Notes: generated by a model from the letters alone, not told the origin. A DNA stretch of 64,000 bases from Aestuariimicrobium ganziense (GCF_015352975.1 NZ_JACYIZ010000001.1:558001-622000); one strand, 5' to 3'; shown: positions 29,234 through 40,146, counted from the first letter of the stretch. A program made the numbers and translations.

Positions 29234-29686
29234 ATGGAGTCCACGATCAATGAGGCAGCCGGTGGGTACCCAGCGATGCAGGCGCTGGCCGAGGCCTGGC
29301 ACCGCCGGGTGACCGCCGACCCGATCGCCGCGCACCCGTTCGAGCACGGCTACCGCGCCGACCACACCGATCGGCTGGCGGCCTACTTCAGCGAGGCGCT
29401 CGGCGGGCCGCCGCTGTGGAGCGAGTTGGGCGAGGACGACAGCGGCGTGCTGCGCATGCATGCCTGCAACGGCCCGCACGTCGAGTTGGACGAGGCCGCG
29501 ATCGCCTGCTGGGACCAGGCCGTGGCCGATGCCGGTCTGGACGCCGACCCGCGGCTCGGCCAGACCCTTCGTGACTACTGGCGCTGGGCGTTGGGGTTGA
29601 TGAACGCCAACCCCGATTCGGCCGACGGCATCGTCGACGGACTGCCCGTTCCGAAGTGGAGTTGGGACGGCCCGGTCGCTGGCTGA
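29234..29686 (+). CDS. truncated-haemoglobin-like protein
   Basis: The 150-residue protein matches actinobacterial globin-like oxidoreductases of the truncated haemoglobin type. It has an N-terminal EAAGGYPAMQALAEAWHRRV helix region (read in parts), AYFSEALGGP, a probable haem-ligand His in MHACNGPHVELDEA, and ends LPVPKWSWDG. Such proteins bind oxygen or nitric oxide. An upstream in-frame GTG (29225) adds only three residues. The ATG at 29234 is better placed after AGGCAGGG. The gene follows the aldo/keto reductase by 15 bp and is probably co-transcribed. Confidence 0.8.
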   Translation: MESTINEAAGGYPAMQALAEAWHRRVTADPIAAHPFEHGYRADHTDRLAAYFSEALGGPPLWSELGEDDSGVLRMHACNGPHVELDEAAIACWDQAVADAGLDADPRLGQTLRDYWRWALGLMNANPDSADGIVDGLPVPKWSWDGPVAG

Positions 29687-29696
29687 GCTGCTGTTC

Positions 29697-29759
29697 CCCC
29701 GCACGAAAAGCGAGTGCCCGCACCACCGTTGGGGCGGGAACGCGGTTTTCGGGCGGGGG
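29697..29759. repeat. imperfect palindrome in a convergent gap
   Basis: Two arms of about 26 bases (CCCCGCACGAAAAGCG... and its near-complement ending TTTTCGGGCGGGG) enclose eight bases between the globin-like gene and the convergent VOC gene. About five positions mismatch. It may work as a two-way terminator. Confidence 0.65.
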
Positions 29760-29776
29760 AAGCGGGTGCGGGCCGG

Positions 29777-30532
29777 TCAGCCGACGTAGGGATGGATCTC
29801 CAGGTGGAAGCCGTCGGGATCGGTGACGTGCACTTTGGTCGCGTTCTCGTCGCTGACGATCTCAGCGTCGTGGCCGGCGGCGAGCAGGCGGTCACGGACG
29901 ACCTCCAGCGGCGAGGTGGTCTCGAGACCCAACTCGATCCACGCATCGGTGGAGCCCTCGGGTTCGACCCGCCCGAAGGGTGCGTGCAGCCCGATCACCC
30001 CCGAGCGAGGCCCGGCCGACAGCGCCGTCCAGTTCTCGTCCGAGCCGGGCAGCACCCGGAAGCCAAAATGCCCGAAGCGCTCTGCGTCAGCCTCGAAGTC
30101 GGTGCTGTACACGATGGCGGTGACGACGATGTCGCCACCGGGAACCGCGCCGTGGTCCTGGTAGCCGTAGGTGTCGGTCTGCACCTCGTTGAGCCCCACG
30201 GAGCGCCCGCGCGCATCGCGGAAGACACCCTGGCGGCCGTAGCTCTCGTCCCACCAGTCAACCCCGACACCCTTGGTGGCCAGGTCGTTGGCAGCCGCGG
30301 CGACGTCGACGGTGAGCAGGTTGAGGGCCGTGTGGGGCTCGGTCAGGGTGCCACCCTCGGTGTCGGGTCCGTGCACGGCGACCTCTCCCCCGAGCCCGAC
30401 GAAGTGGACGAAGGTCTGCGAGTCCGAGGTGAGCACACGCCGCAGACCGACCGCCTCGAGGAACGCAGCCATCGGGTCTGGCTTGGGTGTGAAGCGCATC
30501 GGCAGGATGACGTAGGTCGGCTGCTGGGTCAT
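29777..30532 (-). CDS. VOC superfamily (glyoxalase-fold) protein
   Basis: The 251-residue protein has two paired VOC modules, residues about 5-115 and 130-251. The first starts [24 protein letters not shown]; the second ends [16 protein letters not shown], the usual final strand with His/Glu metal ligands. VOC proteins include glyoxalases, dioxygenases and resistance proteins; the substrate here is unknown. The start ATG overlaps the stop of the small ribbon-helix-helix gene (ATGA), so the pair is translationally coupled. Confidence 0.85.
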   Translation of the reverse strand: MTQQPTYVILPMRFTPKPDPMAAFLEAVGLRRVLTSDSQTFVHFVGLGGEVAVHGPDTEGGTLTEPHTALNLLTVDVAAAANDLATKGVGVDWWDESYGRQGVFRDARGRSVGLNEVQTDTYGYQDHGAVPGGDIVVTAIVYSTDFEADAERFGHFGFRVLPGSDENWTALSAGPRSGVIGLHAPFGRVEPEGSTDAWIELGLETTSPLEVVRDRLLAAGHDAEIVSDENATKVHVTDPDGFHLEIHPYVG

Positions 30533-30672
30533 CGTGCGGTCCTCTCGACGTAGTGGCGGAGCGCATCCTCGACCAGTGCGGACAGGCTTCGTCCCTCGTC
30601 GATGGCGCGGTGCTTGACCTGCTTGACCAGCTCCGGGGGCAGGTAGACGTTGAACTGCACCTTCTTCTCCAT
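30529..30672 (-). CDS. small ribbon-helix-helix DNA-binding protein
   Basis: A 47-residue protein reads [19 protein letters not shown] followed by a second helix region and [18 protein letters not shown]. This is the CopG/Arc-like pattern of one beta strand and two helices. Such proteins bind DNA as dimers, often as repressors of their own operon or as antitoxins. No toxin gene is adjacent; the coupled gene is a VOC protein. A TAGCAT hexamer ends seven bases before the ATG and overlaps the palindrome TGCTAGCA, a possible self-operator. Confidence 0.8.
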   Translation of the reverse strand: MEKKVQFNVYLPPELVKQVKHRAIDEGRSLSALVEDALRHYVERTAR

Positions 30673-30679
30673 GCCTAGA

Positions 30680-30688
30680 ATGCTAGCA
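30680..30688 (-). promoter_or_regulatory. leaderless promoter with overlapping palindrome, RHH-VOC pair
   Basis: TAGCAT (30680-30685) ends seven bases before the ATG at 30672. The 8-base palindrome TGCTAGCA (30681-30688) overlaps it, and a second CTAG lies just downstream at 30675-30678, which would suit repression by the RHH dimer. Confidence 0.45.
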
Positions 30689-30748
30689 AACTGCTCACGG
30701 CCAAGGGGCAGAGCACGAGGGCCCGGGTCAGAGTTCGCGGGGCACGGT

Positions 30749-31033
30749 TCAGCGTTCGAGGGCGGCCTTGACCACCGACGGCTTCGGATTGGTGAACGCG
30801 ACGCCGTCGATCACCACCGTCGGCACGGTCTCGTTGCCGTCGTTGACACTGCGCACGTAGGCGGCGGCGTCCTCGTCGGCCCAGATGTCGACCCAGGTGG
30901 CGCGCTCGGCGAGCCTGCCCACCGAGCGGATCAGCCGGGCGCAGTACCCGCAGCCCGGCCGGTGGTAGACGACCACCCCACCCTGGTCGATGGCGGCCAG
31001 GGCATCGGCCTGCGACGAGCGCGAGACGGTCAC
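30749..31033 (-). CDS. glutaredoxin / mycoredoxin-like protein
   Basis: The 94-residue protein has a thioredoxin fold with the active site CGYC (residues 28-31) after HRPG, the cis-proline segment ETVPTVVI and a C-terminal NPKPSVV. This set fits actinobacterial mycoredoxins, which reduce mycothiol mixed disulfides. The N-terminus is about ten residues longer than usual. The GTG start overlaps the proS stop (GTGA), so expression is coupled to prolyl-tRNA synthetase. Confidence 0.85.
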   Translation of the reverse strand: MTVSRSSQADALAAIDQGGVVVYHRPGCGYCARLIRSVGRLAERATWVDIWADEDAAAYVRSVNDGNETVPTVVIDGVAFTNPKPSVVKAALER

Positions 31034-32811
31034 GGGGTCTCGGGGTCGATGTCGGTGACGACCTGATGCACTGCGTCGGCGACAGCGACGTTGCGGGCCG
31101 CACCAGTGCGCCGGTCACGGATCTCGACCTGCCCCTCGGCCAGGCCTCGTCCGACCACCACGATGGTCGGCACACCGAGGATCTCGGAGTCGGCGAACTT
31201 CACCCCGGGCGAGGCCTTGCGGTCGTCCAGCAGTGTGGCGACACCCAACTCGTCGAGTTCGCCTGCGATCCGCTCAGCCTCCTGGGCGACCTCGTCACCC
31301 TTGCCGGTGGCCAGCACCATCACGTCGAACGGCGCGATCTCGCGCGGCCAGCACAGTCCCTTGTCGTCGGCGGTGCCCTCGGCCACGGCGGCCACGGCAC
31401 GCGAGACCCCGACACCGTAGGAGCCCATGGTGACGGTGACCAGCTTGCCGTTCTGGTCGAGCACCTTCAGGCCCAGGGCCTCGGCGTACTTACGGCCCAG
31501 CTGGAAGACGTGGCCCATCTCGATGCCGCGCGACAGGGTCAGCGGACCCGAACCGTCCGGTGCCGGGTCACCCTCGCGCACCTCGGCGACGTCGATCGTC
31601 CCGTCGGCGGTGAAGTCGCGTCCGGCGACCAGGTCGTAGACGTGGTGCCCGGCCAGGTTGGCGCCGGTGATCCAGCGGGTGCCGCTGACGACGCGGGGGT
31701 CGAGCAGGTAGCGGACCTTGGACGAGCCCTCCTCGCCGAGCACCGCCTGACCGTCGCGCACCGGACCGATGTAGCCCTTGACCAACTCGGGGTTGGCCTC
31801 GAAGTCGGCATCGGTGAACGGCTCGGCCTCAGCGGGAGCAACCGCGGTCTCAAGCCGCTTGGGGTCGACCTCGCGGTCACCGGGCAGGCCGATCACCAGC
31901 GGGGTGCGGCTGCCGTCGACACCGCGCAGCATGAACACCACGTTCTTGAGGGTGTCCGCGGCGGTCCACTCACGGTCGGCGCGGGCGAACTGGGCGTTCG
32001 ACAGCGCAACCAGCGACTCGATGGTCGGGCTGTCGGGGGTGGACTCGACGTGGGCGGCCGGCGCGTCGTCGAACGGGATCGCGTCCGGCGTCGGCGTGGT
32101 GACCGCCTCGACATTGGCCGCGTAGTCGCCCGGCGAGCGGACGAAGGTGTCCTCACCGTTGGCGGCGATCGCCAGGAACTCCTCCGAGGCCGAGCCACCC
32201 ATCGCCCCGGCGTCGGCCTGGACGATGACGTAGTCGAAGCCCAGCCGGTCGAAGATCTTGACGTAGGCGTCGCGGTGGGCGTTGTAGGAGCGCTCCATGG
32301 CCTCGTCGTCGATGTCGAAGGAGTAGGCGTCCTTCATCACGAACTCGCGCCCACGCAGGATGCCGGCGCGCGGACGGGCCTCGTCGCGGTACTTGGTCTG
32401 AATCTGGTACAGCGACAGCGGCAGGTCCTTGTACGAGCTGTACATGTCCTTGACCATGAGGGTGAACATCTCCTCATGGGTCGGGCCGAGCAGGTAGTCG
32501 CTGCCCTTGCGGTCGACGATCCGGAAGATGTTTGGGCCGTACTCGGTCCAGCGGCCGGTGGCCTCGTAGGGCTCACGCGGCAGCAGCGCCGGGAAGTGGA
32601 CCTCCTGGGCACCGATCGCGTTCATCTCCTCGCGGACGATGGTCTCGACCTTGTGCAGCACCCGCAGCCCCAGCGGCAGCCAGGAGTAGATGCCCGGCGC
32701 GACCCGTCGCACGTAACCGGCGCGCACCAGCCAGCGGTGGCTGGGCACCTCGGCGTCGGCGGGGTCCTCACGCAGGGTGCGGACGAACAACTGCGACATC
32801 CGGGTGATCAC
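31030..32811 (-). CDS. proS: proline-tRNA ligase
   Basis: This bacterial-type class II synthetase charges tRNA(Pro). In 593 residues it shows motif 2 ([12 protein letters not shown]), the FVMKDAYSF segment, an inserted editing domain (about 225-400) and motif 3 [11 protein letters not shown], followed by the anticodon-binding domain. The GTG at 32811 has GAGGAGG five bases upstream, so I prefer it over the in-frame ATG four codons later. TAGTCT (32846-32851) is a likely -10. Confidence 0.97.
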   Translation of the reverse strand: MITRMSQLFVRTLREDPADAEVPSHRWLVRAGYVRRVAPGIYSWLPLGLRVLHKVETIVREEMNAIGAQEVHFPALLPREPYEATGRWTEYGPNIFRIVDRKGSDYLLGPTHEEMFTLMVKDMYSSYKDLPLSLYQIQTKYRDEARPRAGILRGREFVMKDAYSFDIDDEAMERSYNAHRDAYVKIFDRLGFDYVIVQADAGAMGGSASEEFLAIAANGEDTFVRSPGDYAANVEAVTTPTPDAIPFDDAPAAHVESTPDSPTIESLVALSNAQFARADREWTAADTLKNVVFMLRGVDGSRTPLVIGLPGDREVDPKRLETAVAPAEAEPFTDADFEANPELVKGYIGPVRDGQAVLGEEGSSKVRYLLDPRVVSGTRWITGANLAGHHVYDLVAGRDFTADGTIDVAEVREGDPAPDGSGPLTLSRGIEMGHVFQLGRKYAEALGLKVLDQNGKLVTVTMGSYGVGVSRAVAAVAEGTADDKGLCWPREIAPFDVMVLATGKGDEVAQEAERIAGELDELGVATLLDDRKASPGVKFADSEILGVPTIVVVGRGLAEGQVEIRDRRTGAARNVAVADAVHQVVTDIDPETP

Positions 32812-32845
32812 GCCGGCCTCCTCGGTGTTGGCGACAACGCCGCCC

Positions 32846-32851
32846 AGACTA
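32846..32851 (-). promoter_or_regulatory. likely proS -10 hexamer
   Basis: TAGTCT on the minus strand about 34 bases before the GTG, giving a short leader that includes the GAGGAGG site. Confidence 0.45.
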
Positions 32852-32887
32852 TCGGGGTGAGGCGGTTCGGCTCGACCTGGTTTCCGC

Positions 32888-32962
32888 GCCGATTCCGGGC
32901 ACGGAACCCGGGAGGGCGACCGAGCGCTGCATACGCTCCGGAGCTCCGTGCCCGAAATCGGC
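32888..32962. repeat. GCCGATTCCGGG palindromic element, copy B
   Basis: Arms of 18 bases (GCCGATTCCGGGCACGGA at 32888-32905 and 32945-32962) pair with one mismatch around 39 bases. It is the same family as the copies at 15.8 and 55 kb. Confidence 0.75.
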
Positions 32963-33005
32963 CAACAGCAGTCAGAGAACGCCAGTTGAGGAGCACCCGA
33001 GGCGG

Positions 33006-33072
33006 GGACGAGCGTGGGTCTCGAAAACGCGCGGCAGAAGCTGCTTTCGAGGCCCTCGCTGACGCTCGTTCC
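33006..33072. repeat. CGAGCG / CTCGAAA imperfect palindrome
   Basis: CGAGCG...CTCGAAA on the left pairs with TTTCGAG...CGCTCG on the right, with a GCAG/CTGC inner stem. Similar TTTCGAG-CTCGCT-type palindromes are widespread between genes in actinobacteria. It lies 30 bp past the ilvD stop. Confidence 0.5.
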
Positions 33073-33101
33073 TCCACCATCGAGGCAGCAGGAGCCCTGC
33101 C

Positions 33102-34946
33102 TCAGGGGACGATGCGAACGGCTCCGTCCGAGGCCGAGGCAGCCATCGAGGCATATGCCCGTAGCGCTGCTGACACCGGACGGTCCCGATCAGCCGGGGT
33201 GAACGGCTGCTCGCGCCCGGCCTGGGCCTCGCGCCTGGCCGCCAGCACCGCGTCGTCCACCTCGAGCGAGATCGACCGGTTCGGGATGTCGATCGCGATG
33301 GTGTCACCGTCCTCGACCAGGGCGATCAGGCCACCGGAGGCCGCTTCGGGCGAGATGTGCCCGATCGACAACCCCGACGTGCCGCCCGAGAACCGGCCGT
33401 CGGTGATCAGCGCGCACTTCTGTCCCAGGCCCTTGCCCTTGAGGAACGAGGTCGGGTACAGCATCTCCTGCATGCCGGGGCCGCCCTTGGGGCCCTCGTA
33501 GCGGATGACCACGACGTCCCCGGCACCGACCTTGCCGCCGAGGATGCCCTCGACCGCGTCGTCCTGGCTCTCGAAGACCACGGCCGGGCCCGAGAAGGTC
33601 CACACCGCCTCGGGCACGCCGGCGGTCTTGACCACGCAGCCTGCCTCGGCGATGTTGCCGAACAGCACAGCCAGCCCGCCGTCGGCGGTGTAGGCGTGCT
33701 CACGGTCACGGATGCAGCCCTCGGCCGCGTCGGTGTCGAGCGACTCCCAACGGTTGCTGGTCGAGAACGCCTCGGTGGTGCGCACCCCACCCGGGGCGGC
33801 GTGGAACAGCTCGATGGCCTTGTCAGAGGCCTTGCCGCTGCGGATGTCCCACTCGTCCAGCCAACCCTGCAGGTCGGGTGAGTGCACCGAGTGCACGCCG
33901 GTGTTGAGCAGCCCGACCCGGTTGAGCTCACCGAGGATGGCGGGAATGCCGCCGGCACGGTGCACGTCCTCCATGTGGTACTTGGGGGTGTTCGGGGCGA
34001 CCTTGCTCAGGCACGGGACGCGACGCGAGATGGCGTCGATGTCGCTCATCTGGAAGTCGACCTCACCCTCGCGGGCGGCGGCGAGCAGGTGCAGCACGGT
34101 GTTGGTCGATCCACCCATGGCCACGTCGAGCGCGATCGCGTTCTCGAAGGCCTCACGGGTGGCGATTGCGCGCGGCAGCAGCGACTCCTCGTCCTCGTCG
34201 TAGTAGCGGCGGGCGATGTCGACGATCAGTCGACCAGCCTCGAGGAACAACTCCTCGCGTGCGGCGTGGGTGGCCAGCGTCGAACCGTTGCCCGGCAGCG
34301 ACAGCCCGATCGCCTCGGTCAGGCAGTTCATCGAGTTGGCGGTGAACATGCCCGAGCACGAGCCACAGGTGGGGCAGGCCGAGCGCTCGATGGTGTCGAG
34401 TTGGCCATCGGTGACCTCGTCGTTGGCCGAGGCGATCATCGCGTCGATCAGGTCGAGCTTGGAGTGGACGATGCCCTCGATGGCCTGGGTCTTGCCGGCC
34501 TCCATCGGTCCACCGGAGACGAACACGGTCGGGATGTTCAGGCGCAGCGCCGCCAGCAGCATGCCGGGGGTGATCTTGTCGCAGTTGCTGATGCAGACCA
34601 GGGCGTCAGCGCAGTGGGCGTTGACCATGTACTCCACAGCATCGGCGATCAGCTCGCGGCTGGGCAGCGAGTAGAGCATGCCGGAGTGGCCCATGGCGAT
34701 GCCGTCGTCGACCGCGATGGTGTTGAACTCACGCCCCACTCCCCCAGCCTCGGCGACCGCGCCGGCCACCAGCTGCCCCATGTCCTTGAGGTGCACGTGA
34801 CCGGGGACGAACTGGGTGAAGCTGTTGGCGATCGCCACGATCGGCTTGCCGAAGTCGTCGTCGGTCATGCCGGTGGCCCGCCACAGGGCGCGGGCTCCGG
34901 CCATGGTGCGGCCGTGGGTCGAGGTACGCGAACGCAGTGCTGGCAT
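33102..34946 (-). CDS. ilvD: dihydroxy-acid dehydratase
   Basis: IlvD is the iron-sulfur enzyme that dehydrates dihydroxy acids in valine, leucine and isoleucine synthesis. The 614-residue protein shows the cluster and signature cysteines in [12 protein letters not shown] and [16 protein letters not shown], the [13 protein letters not shown] segment and the C-terminal GRFSGGTSG motif. I chose the ATG at 34946 because [19 protein letters not shown] is the normal beginning and GGGAG precedes it; a longer frame to 35135 reads back into the neighbour. No other ilv gene is adjacent. Confidence 0.96.
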   Translation of the reverse strand: MPALRSRTSTHGRTMAGARALWRATGMTDDDFGKPIVAIANSFTQFVPGHVHLKDMGQLVAGAVAEAGGVGREFNTIAVDDGIAMGHSGMLYSLPSRELIADAVEYMVNAHCADALVCISNCDKITPGMLLAALRLNIPTVFVSGGPMEAGKTQAIEGIVHSKLDLIDAMIASANDEVTDGQLDTIERSACPTCGSCSGMFTANSMNCLTEAIGLSLPGNGSTLATHAAREELFLEAGRLIVDIARRYYDEDEESLLPRAIATREAFENAIALDVAMGGSTNTVLHLLAAAREGEVDFQMSDIDAISRRVPCLSKVAPNTPKYHMEDVHRAGGIPAILGELNRVGLLNTGVHSVHSPDLQGWLDEWDIRSGKASDKAIELFHAAPGGVRTTEAFSTSNRWESLDTDAAEGCIRDREHAYTADGGLAVLFGNIAEAGCVVKTAGVPEAVWTFSGPAVVFESQDDAVEGILGGKVGAGDVVVIRYEGPKGGPGMQEMLYPTSFLKGKGLGQKCALITDGRFSGGTSGLSIGHISPEAASGGLIALVEDGDTIAIDIPNRSISLEVDDAVLAARREAQAGREQPFTPADRDRPVSAALRAYASMAASASDGAVRIVP

Positions 34947-35014
34947 GTCGTCCAGTCTCCCACGAGGACGAACGCCAACCGCCGCCGCCCGATGGCTGGG
35001 CGCACTCGAACGGC

Positions 35015-35851
35015 TCAGTACAGCACCGTGGCGAACTCGTCCACGGTGTCGAACCCGACGCGCTCGTAGAGCTTGCGGGCGCGGGTGTTGAAATCGTTGA
35101 CGTAGAGCGAGACGACCGGGTGGTTCTCGCGGCACAGCCGCACCACCGAGGCCATCGCCGGCTCCGAGAGTCCTCGGCCGCGCAGTGAGGGATCGAGCCA
35201 GACCCCCTGCACCTGGCAGACCGCGTCCATGGCGGTCCCGATGTCGGACTTGAACAGCACTCGACCGTTCTCGACGATCCCGAAGGCTCGTCCCTGCGCG
35301 ATCAGGCCGCGCACGTAGCTGGCGTAGCCACCAGAGGGTTCCAGTGGCGTCACCCCGACCTCTTCGGTGTACATCTTCACCGCGGCATCGAAGTAGGCCT
35401 CGAACTCGTCGGCCCGCACCCGGCGCACCCTGGGGTCCTCGGGAACGGTCGGATCGTCCTGCATCACCATCAACGGCTGCCGTGGACGCAGGTCACGGTA
35501 GGCGCCCCACGACTGCCCCCAGCGCTGGGTCAGGCCCTCCCACAGCGCGCGCACGTCGGGCGAGCGCCCCATGATGGACGAGGTGTGGCGCCGCGGCCCG
35601 ATCTTGGCGACGAAGGCCTGCACCGCCTCGGGGTCGTCACCGGCCATCACCAGGTTCGACCCGTGGTGCAGCACCGAGACCAGACGGCCCTGGCGCTCGA
35701 AGCCGAGCACCTCGCAGCCCAGGGTCAGCCGGCCGATGCCGTACTGCGAGGTGCGGGCCCGCACGAACAGGTGCGCCACCGGGTCGTGGGCGGTGAGCTG
35801 CAGCAGCGCCGGCAGGTCACCATTGCCCAGCACCCTCAGGCGCGTGGCCAT
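35015..35851 (-). CDS. GNAT acetyltransferase with N-terminal DUF4081-like domain
   Basis: The 278-residue protein has an N-terminal region (about 1-130) and a C-terminal GNAT domain with [20 protein letters not shown] (about 213-232) and a [18 protein letters not shown] end. A protein of this kind follows ispG in mycobacteria and many other actinobacteria; its function is not established. It begins one base past the ispG stop, so it is co-transcribed with ispG. Confidence 0.88.
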   Translation of the reverse strand: MATRLRVLGNGDLPALLQLTAHDPVAHLFVRARTSQYGIGRLTLGCEVLGFERQGRLVSVLHHGSNLVMAGDDPEAVQAFVAKIGPRRHTSSIMGRSPDVRALWEGLTQRWGQSWGAYRDLRPRQPLMVMQDDPTVPEDPRVRRVRADEFEAYFDAAVKMYTEEVGVTPLEPSGGYASYVRGLIAQGRAFGIVENGRVLFKSDIGTAMDAVCQVQGVWLDPSLRGRGLSEPAMASVVRLCRENHPVVSLYVNDFNTRARKLYERVGFDTVDEFATVLY

Positions 35852-35852
35852 C

Positions 35853-36998
35853 TCAGCTGACCGAGACCTCGGGTGAACCGACCTCGGAGCTCTCGGCGGC
35901 GAGCCGGTTGGCCTCGGCGATCAGGGTCTCGACGATCTCGCTCTCGGGCACGGTCTTGATCACCTCGCCCTTGACGAAGATCTGGCCCTTGCCGTTGCCC
36001 GAGGCGACACCGAGGTCGGCCTCTCGTGCCTCACCGGGACCGTTGACGACGCACCCCATCACCGCGACGCGCAGCGGCACGGTCATGCCCTCAAGCCCCT
36101 CGGTGACCTTCTCAGCGAGGGTGTAGACGTCGACCTGGGCGCGCCCGCACGAGGGGCACGAGACGATCTCGAGTTGGCGCTGGCGCAGGTTGAGCGACTC
36201 GAGGATCTTGAGCCCGACCTTGACCTCTTCGACCGGCGGCGCCGACAGCGACACCCGAATGGTGTCACCGATCCCGCGGCTGAGCAGCGCACCGAAGGCG
36301 ACCGCCGACTTGATGGTGCCCTGGAACGCAGGCCCGGCCTCGGTGACGCCGAGGTGCAGCGGGTAGTCGCACTGCTCCGAGAGCATCTCGTAGGCGCGCA
36401 CCATGACCACCGGGTCGTGGTGCTTGACCGAGATCTTGAAGTCGCCGAAGCCGACCTCCTCGAACAGGCTGGCCTCCCACAGCGCGGACTCGACCAGCGC
36501 CTCGGCGGTGGGAGCGCCGTACTTGTCGAGCAGGCGCTTGTCGAGCGAACCGGCGTTGACGCCGATCCGGATCGAGACTCCGGCGTCAGCGGCCGCCTTG
36601 GCGATGCCTGCGACCTGGTCGTCGAAGGCCCGGATGTTGCCCGGGTTGACCCGCACCGCCGCACAGCCGGCGTCGATCGCGGCGAACACGTAGCGGGGCT
36701 GGAAGTGGATGTCGGCGATCACCGGGATCTGCGACTTCTTGGCGATCGCCGGCAGGGCGTCCGCGTCGTCCTGGCTGGGCACGGCCACCCGGACGATGTC
36801 GCAGCCGGTCGCGGTCAGTTCGGCGATCTGCTGCAGGGTGGCGTTGATGTCGGTGGTCTTGGTGGTGGTCATCGACTGCACCGTGATCGGTGCACCTCCG
36901 CCGACGGCGACCTTGCCCACCTGGATCTGGCGGGTCTTGCGCCGGGGGGCCAGCGTGGGGGGCGGCATCGGGGGGAGCCCGAGGTTCACAGCGGTCAT
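35853..36998 (-). CDS. ispG: (E)-4-hydroxy-3-methylbut-2-enyl-diphosphate synthase
   Basis: IspG (GcpE) is the [4Fe-4S] enzyme of the penultimate MEP step. The 381 residues contain the TIM-barrel signatures [11 protein letters not shown] and [15 protein letters not shown], and the cluster ligands in CPSCGR and [20 protein letters not shown] ends seven bases before the ATG and no ribosome binding site is seen, so ispG begins a leaderless message shared with the GNAT gene. rseP and dxr lie upstream. Confidence 0.97.
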   Translation of the reverse strand: MTAVNLGLPPMPPPTLAPRRKTRQIQVGKVAVGGGAPITVQSMTTTKTTDINATLQQIAELTATGCDIVRVAVPSQDDADALPAIAKKSQIPVIADIHFQPRYVFAAIDAGCAAVRVNPGNIRAFDDQVAGIAKAAADAGVSIRIGVNAGSLDKRLLDKYGAPTAEALVESALWEASLFEEVGFGDFKISVKHHDPVVMVRAYEMLSEQCDYPLHLGVTEAGPAFQGTIKSAVAFGALLSRGIGDTIRVSLSAPPVEEVKVGLKILESLNLRQRQLEIVSCPSCGRAQVDVYTLAEKVTEGLEGMTVPLRVAVMGCVVNGPGEAREADLGVASGNGKGQIFVKGEVIKTVPESEIVETLIAEANRLAAESSEVGSPEVSVS

Positions 36999-37005
36999 GG
37001 GCGCC

Positions 37006-37011
37006 AGCCTA
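37006..37011 (-). promoter_or_regulatory. -10 hexamer, leaderless promoter of ispG
   Basis: TAGGCT on the minus strand, seven bases before the ispG ATG. Confidence 0.5.
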
Positions 37012-37070
37012 CAGCGCGTGCGCGCGTGGTCCGGCCTGCTGGGCGGCCGGCGAGGACGACCAGCAACGGC

Positions 37071-38357
37071 TCAGAACAGCTTCACCGGCGAGACGATGTC
37101 GGCCACGATCAGCACCAGTCCCGACAGGGCCAGGAAGGCTCCCACGGCATAGGCGACGGGCAGCATCATGGCGGTGTCGACGTGGCCCGGGTCGGGTCGT
37201 CCGCGCAGCCGGGCCAGGCGACGCTTGGCCGCCTCGTACAGCGCACCGGCGATGTGTCCGCCGTCCAACGGCATCAGCGGGACGAGGTTGAGCAGGGCGA
37301 CGAACAGGTTGACCGCCCCCAGCAGCATGAACCAACTGGCGACCCGGTCACCAACGGGGATCTGGTCGGCGGCGGCGATCTCGCCGGCGGCACGACTGGC
37401 GCCCACGATCGAGATCGGGCCGTTGACGTCACGCGGCTGCCCGGTGACCAGGTCGACGGCGACGTTCCACACCTTGACCGGGAACCGCGACAGGGCACTC
37501 ACCGACTGGGTGGTCATCGTCCACAGGTCGTCGGCGGTGGTGAGCGGTCCGCCGCGCTGCAGTTCGCGCCGCGGCGACACCCCGAGGAACCCTGCCTCGA
37601 CCGTGCGTCCCGGGTCGAGCCGGTGCGGCAGGCCGGTGACCACGGTCGAGGTGCTCAGGCTGACCTGGGCCCCGTCGCGCAGCACCACGATGGTGGCCGG
37701 GCGGTCGAGGTTGGCCCTGATCAGGGTGGAGAGCTCATCCCAGTCGTCGATCTTCTCGCCGTTGAAGCTGACGATCTGGTCACCGACCCGGAAGCCGGCC
37801 TTGGCGGCGGGGGTGGCGGGGTCGTCCGCGGTGCACTTCTGGTCGGCGCGGTCGGCGGGGACGACGCACTCGCTGACCTGGTCGACCACCAGCGTCGAGC
37901 GGTACTGGCCGTGGAACATGTTGACGCCGAGCACGATCAGGAAGGCCAGCAGCAGGTTCATAGCCGGACCGCCGAACATGATGACCAGCTTCTGCCAGGT
38001 CTTCTTCTGGTGGAACAGCCGGCCGTTGTCGGCGGGGGTGATCTCCTCGTACTCGGCCTCGCGGGCGTAGTCGGCCAGCCGCTTGACCCGGTTCGACCGG
38101 CCCGGCGTGCCCCAGGCCGGTGGGTACATGCCGATCAGCTTGACGTAGCCGCCCAGCGGGATGGCCTTGAAGCCGTACTCGGTCTCGCCTCGCCGCCGCG
38201 ACCACAGCGTGTTGCCGAATCCGACGAAGTATTGGGTGATCTTGACGTCGAACAGCTTGCCGGGCAGCAGGTGGCCGATCTCGTGCAGCGCGATCGAGGC
38301 CATGATCAGGGCGAAGAACCCGATCGCGGCCGCCAGGATGATCACCACGTCACTCAT
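37071..38357 (-). CDS. rseP: site-2 metalloprotease (RseP/Rip1 family)
   Basis: This intramembrane zinc protease cleaves anti-sigma factors and similar substrates within the membrane. The 428-residue protein has HEIGH (25-29) in the first membrane segment, one PDZ domain (about 165-245) with [19 protein letters not shown], and the second active-site motif [12 protein letters not shown] near 355, with four membrane segments in all. The ATG overlaps the dxr stop (ATGA). I set the start there rather than 33 bases upstream. Confidence 0.95.
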   Translation of the reverse strand: MSDVVIILAAAIGFFALIMASIALHEIGHLLPGKLFDVKITQYFVGFGNTLWSRRRGETEYGFKAIPLGGYVKLIGMYPPAWGTPGRSNRVKRLADYAREAEYEEITPADNGRLFHQKKTWQKLVIMFGGPAMNLLLAFLIVLGVNMFHGQYRSTLVVDQVSECVVPADRADQKCTADDPATPAAKAGFRVGDQIVSFNGEKIDDWDELSTLIRANLDRPATIVVLRDGAQVSLSTSTVVTGLPHRLDPGRTVEAGFLGVSPRRELQRGGPLTTADDLWTMTTQSVSALSRFPVKVWNVAVDLVTGQPRDVNGPISIVGASRAAGEIAAADQIPVGDRVASWFMLLGAVNLFVALLNLVPLMPLDGGHIAGALYEAAKRRLARLRGRPDPGHVDTAMMLPVAYAVGAFLALSGLVLIVADIVSPVKLF

Positions 38358-39568
38358 CGGCACAGCTCCTCGGCCCGGTCGCGGGCCCAACGGTCGGCGG
38401 CCAGCACCGCGTCGACACTCATCTGGTCGTCGCTCACGTGCCCGTGCGCGTCACCGGCTGCGGCCAGGTGCTCGTCCAGCACGGCGGTGACGGTGTCGAC
38501 GATGGCCAGGAAGCCGATCCGTCCGGCGCAGAAGGCGTCGACACAGGCTTCGTTGGCGGCGTTGTAGACCGCTGGTGCGGTGCCACCGGCCTTGCCGGCC
38601 CGGCGGGCCAGCTCGACGGCGGGGAAGGCGACCGAGTCGAGCGGTTCGAAGGTCCAGGCAGCCGGGGTCGTCCAGTCGCAGGGGGCGGCGGCGTCTGGCA
38701 GGCGGTCGGGCCAGGTCAGCCCGAGCGCGATCGGCAACTTCATGTCCGGCGGCGATGCCTGGGCGATGGTCGACCCATCGTGGAACTCGACCATCGAGTG
38801 GACGATGGACTGCGGGTGCACGGTGACCACGATGTCGTCGAGGTCGACGTCGTAGAGCAGCCCGGCCTCGAGCAGTTCCAGGCCCTTGTTGACCAGCGTG
38901 GCGGAGTTGATGGTGATCACCCGCCCCATGTCCCAGGTCGGGTGGGCCATCGCCTGCTCAGGGGTCACCTCGCCGAGCTCGTCACGGGTCCGTCCGCGGA
39001 ACGGCCCACCCGAGGCGGTGAGGACGAGCCGCCGCACCTCGTCGCGTCGTCCGGCCCGCAGGGCCTGGGCGAAGGCGGAGTGTTCGGAGTCGACCGCCAC
39101 GATCTGGCCCTCAGCAGCAGCCTGGGTGACCAGGCGTCCACCGATCACCAGCGATTCCTTGTTGGCCAGCGCCAGCGTGGTGCCGTGCTCGAGCGCGGCC
39201 AGGGTGGGCAGCAGGCCGGCCGATCCGGTGATTCCGTTGAGGACGACGTCACAGTCCATGGCCGCGACCTTGGTGGCGGCATCAGGTCCGGCGATGATCT
39301 GCGGGAGCCTGGTCTCACCGGTGCTCCAGCCACGCTCCTTGGCGGCGGCGTACAGCGCCAACTGCAGGTCCTGGACGACGGTCGGACGGGCCACGGCCAC
39401 GACCTGGGGCTGCAACTCGAGCGCCTGCGCGGCCAGCGTGGCGACGTCGGATCCGCCGGCTGCCAGGGCGACCACGCGGAACTGGTCCGGGCGTTCGCGT
39501 ATGACCTCGATGGCCTGGGTGCCAATGGATCCGGTCGAGCCCAGGATCACCACGTCGCGCCGCGTCAC
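38354..39568 (-). CDS. dxr: 1-deoxy-D-xylulose 5-phosphate reductoisomerase
   Basis: Dxr converts DXP to MEP, the first committed MEP step. The 404-residue protein starts (M)[17 protein letters not shown], with the NADPH-binding GSTGSIG loop, and carries the SVDSEHSA-like VDSEHSAF and the [11 protein letters not shown] segment. I chose the GTG at 39568 because it matches the family start and CACACT ends seven bases before it; ATG 39619 would add 17 unlike residues and has no ribosome binding site. It is coupled to rseP by a four-base overlap. Confidence 0.95.
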   Translation of the reverse strand: MTRRDVVILGSTGSIGTQAIEVIRERPDQFRVVALAAGGSDVATLAAQALELQPQVVAVARPTVVQDLQLALYAAAKERGWSTGETRLPQIIAGPDAATKVAAMDCDVVLNGITGSAGLLPTLAALEHGTTLALANKESLVIGGRLVTQAAAEGQIVAVDSEHSAFAQALRAGRRDEVRRLVLTASGGPFRGRTRDELGEVTPEQAMAHPTWDMGRVITINSATLVNKGLELLEAGLLYDVDLDDIVVTVHPQSIVHSMVEFHDGSTIAQASPPDMKLPIALGLTWPDRLPDAAAPCDWTTPAAWTFEPLDSVAFPAVELARRAGKAGGTAPAVYNAANEACVDAFCAGRIGFLAIVDTVTAVLDEHLAAAGDAHGHVSDDQMSVDAVLAADRWARDRAEELCR

Positions 39569-39638
39569 GGCGTCCAGTGTGGCACGCGCACAGGACAACA
39601 CCGAGACTGGCGGCTCCATGCGCGGACGATCGAGGCGA

Positions 39639-40139
39639 TCAGCGCGGCTTGCGCGGGGTGACCCACAGGTCGATCGTCCCCTCGACCACCACCGTGCCGT
39701 CGGCTCGCACCGCACGCACGGTGACCGGGAGCGCGGGGTCGTCCCCGACCCAGGCGGCGGGTTCGGTGGTGGCGATGCAGGTGATGTCGCTGTCGGCCTT
39801 GGCCGGGTAGGTGACCTGCATGCCGCGGGGGATCCAGCGCTTGTCGGCCGGCACCGTGACCTCAGCCAAGCAGCCCATGGCCGCCTCGAGTCCGTTGCAG
39901 ATCGCGATCACGTGCACGGTGCCGATGTGGTTGTGCACGCGTCGGCGCTTGCCGATGACCAGTTCGACGTGGTTGGGCTCGACCCGGGTGAAATGCGGGC
40001 GAACGGTCGAGAAGTAGGGCGCCATCCGGGCGAAGACGATGTCGAAGATCCGCTCCCCCACCACGGGCAGCCGCAGCATGCGGCGACGCAGGGCCAGCAC
40101 CTTGGGCTCGCGACTGTGCGGTGAGGGGGTGGTCGACAT
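39639..40139 (-). CDS. DUF4442 hotdog-fold protein, possible thioesterase
   Basis: The 166-residue protein resembles DUF4442/PaaI-like hotdog proteins: a basic N-terminus, [20 protein letters not shown], then the [20 protein letters not shown] helix (read in parts) and a C-terminal sheet. Such proteins often act on acyl-CoA or acyl-ACP; no substrate can be inferred here. I chose the ATG at 40139 because TAGGCT ends seven bases before it. The gene lies 70 bp upstream of dxr in the same direction. Confidence 0.75.
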   Translation of the reverse strand: MSTTPSPHSREPKVLALRRRMLRLPVVGERIFDIVFARMAPYFSTVRPHFTRVEPNHVELVIGKRRRVHNHIGTVHVIAICNGLEAAMGCLAEVTVPADKRWIPRGMQVTYPAKADSDITCIATTEPAAWVGDDPALPVTVRAVRADGTVVVEGTIDLWVTPRKPR

Positions 40140-40146
40140 GCCGCGA

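Noticed and set aside
30529..30672. Antitoxin of a toxin-antitoxin pair
   Set aside because: The RHH protein is coupled to a VOC protein; no PIN, RelE, MazF or similar toxin is adjacent.
33082..33103. Terminator hairpin for ilvD
   Set aside because: GAGGCAG can pair with CTGCCTC, but the structure overlaps the stop codon and has no T-run; support is too weak to list.
34947..35135. N-terminal extension of IlvD
   Set aside because: The extra 63 residues are the complement of the neighbouring GNAT gene end and do not resemble IlvD; the ATG at 34946 fits the family.
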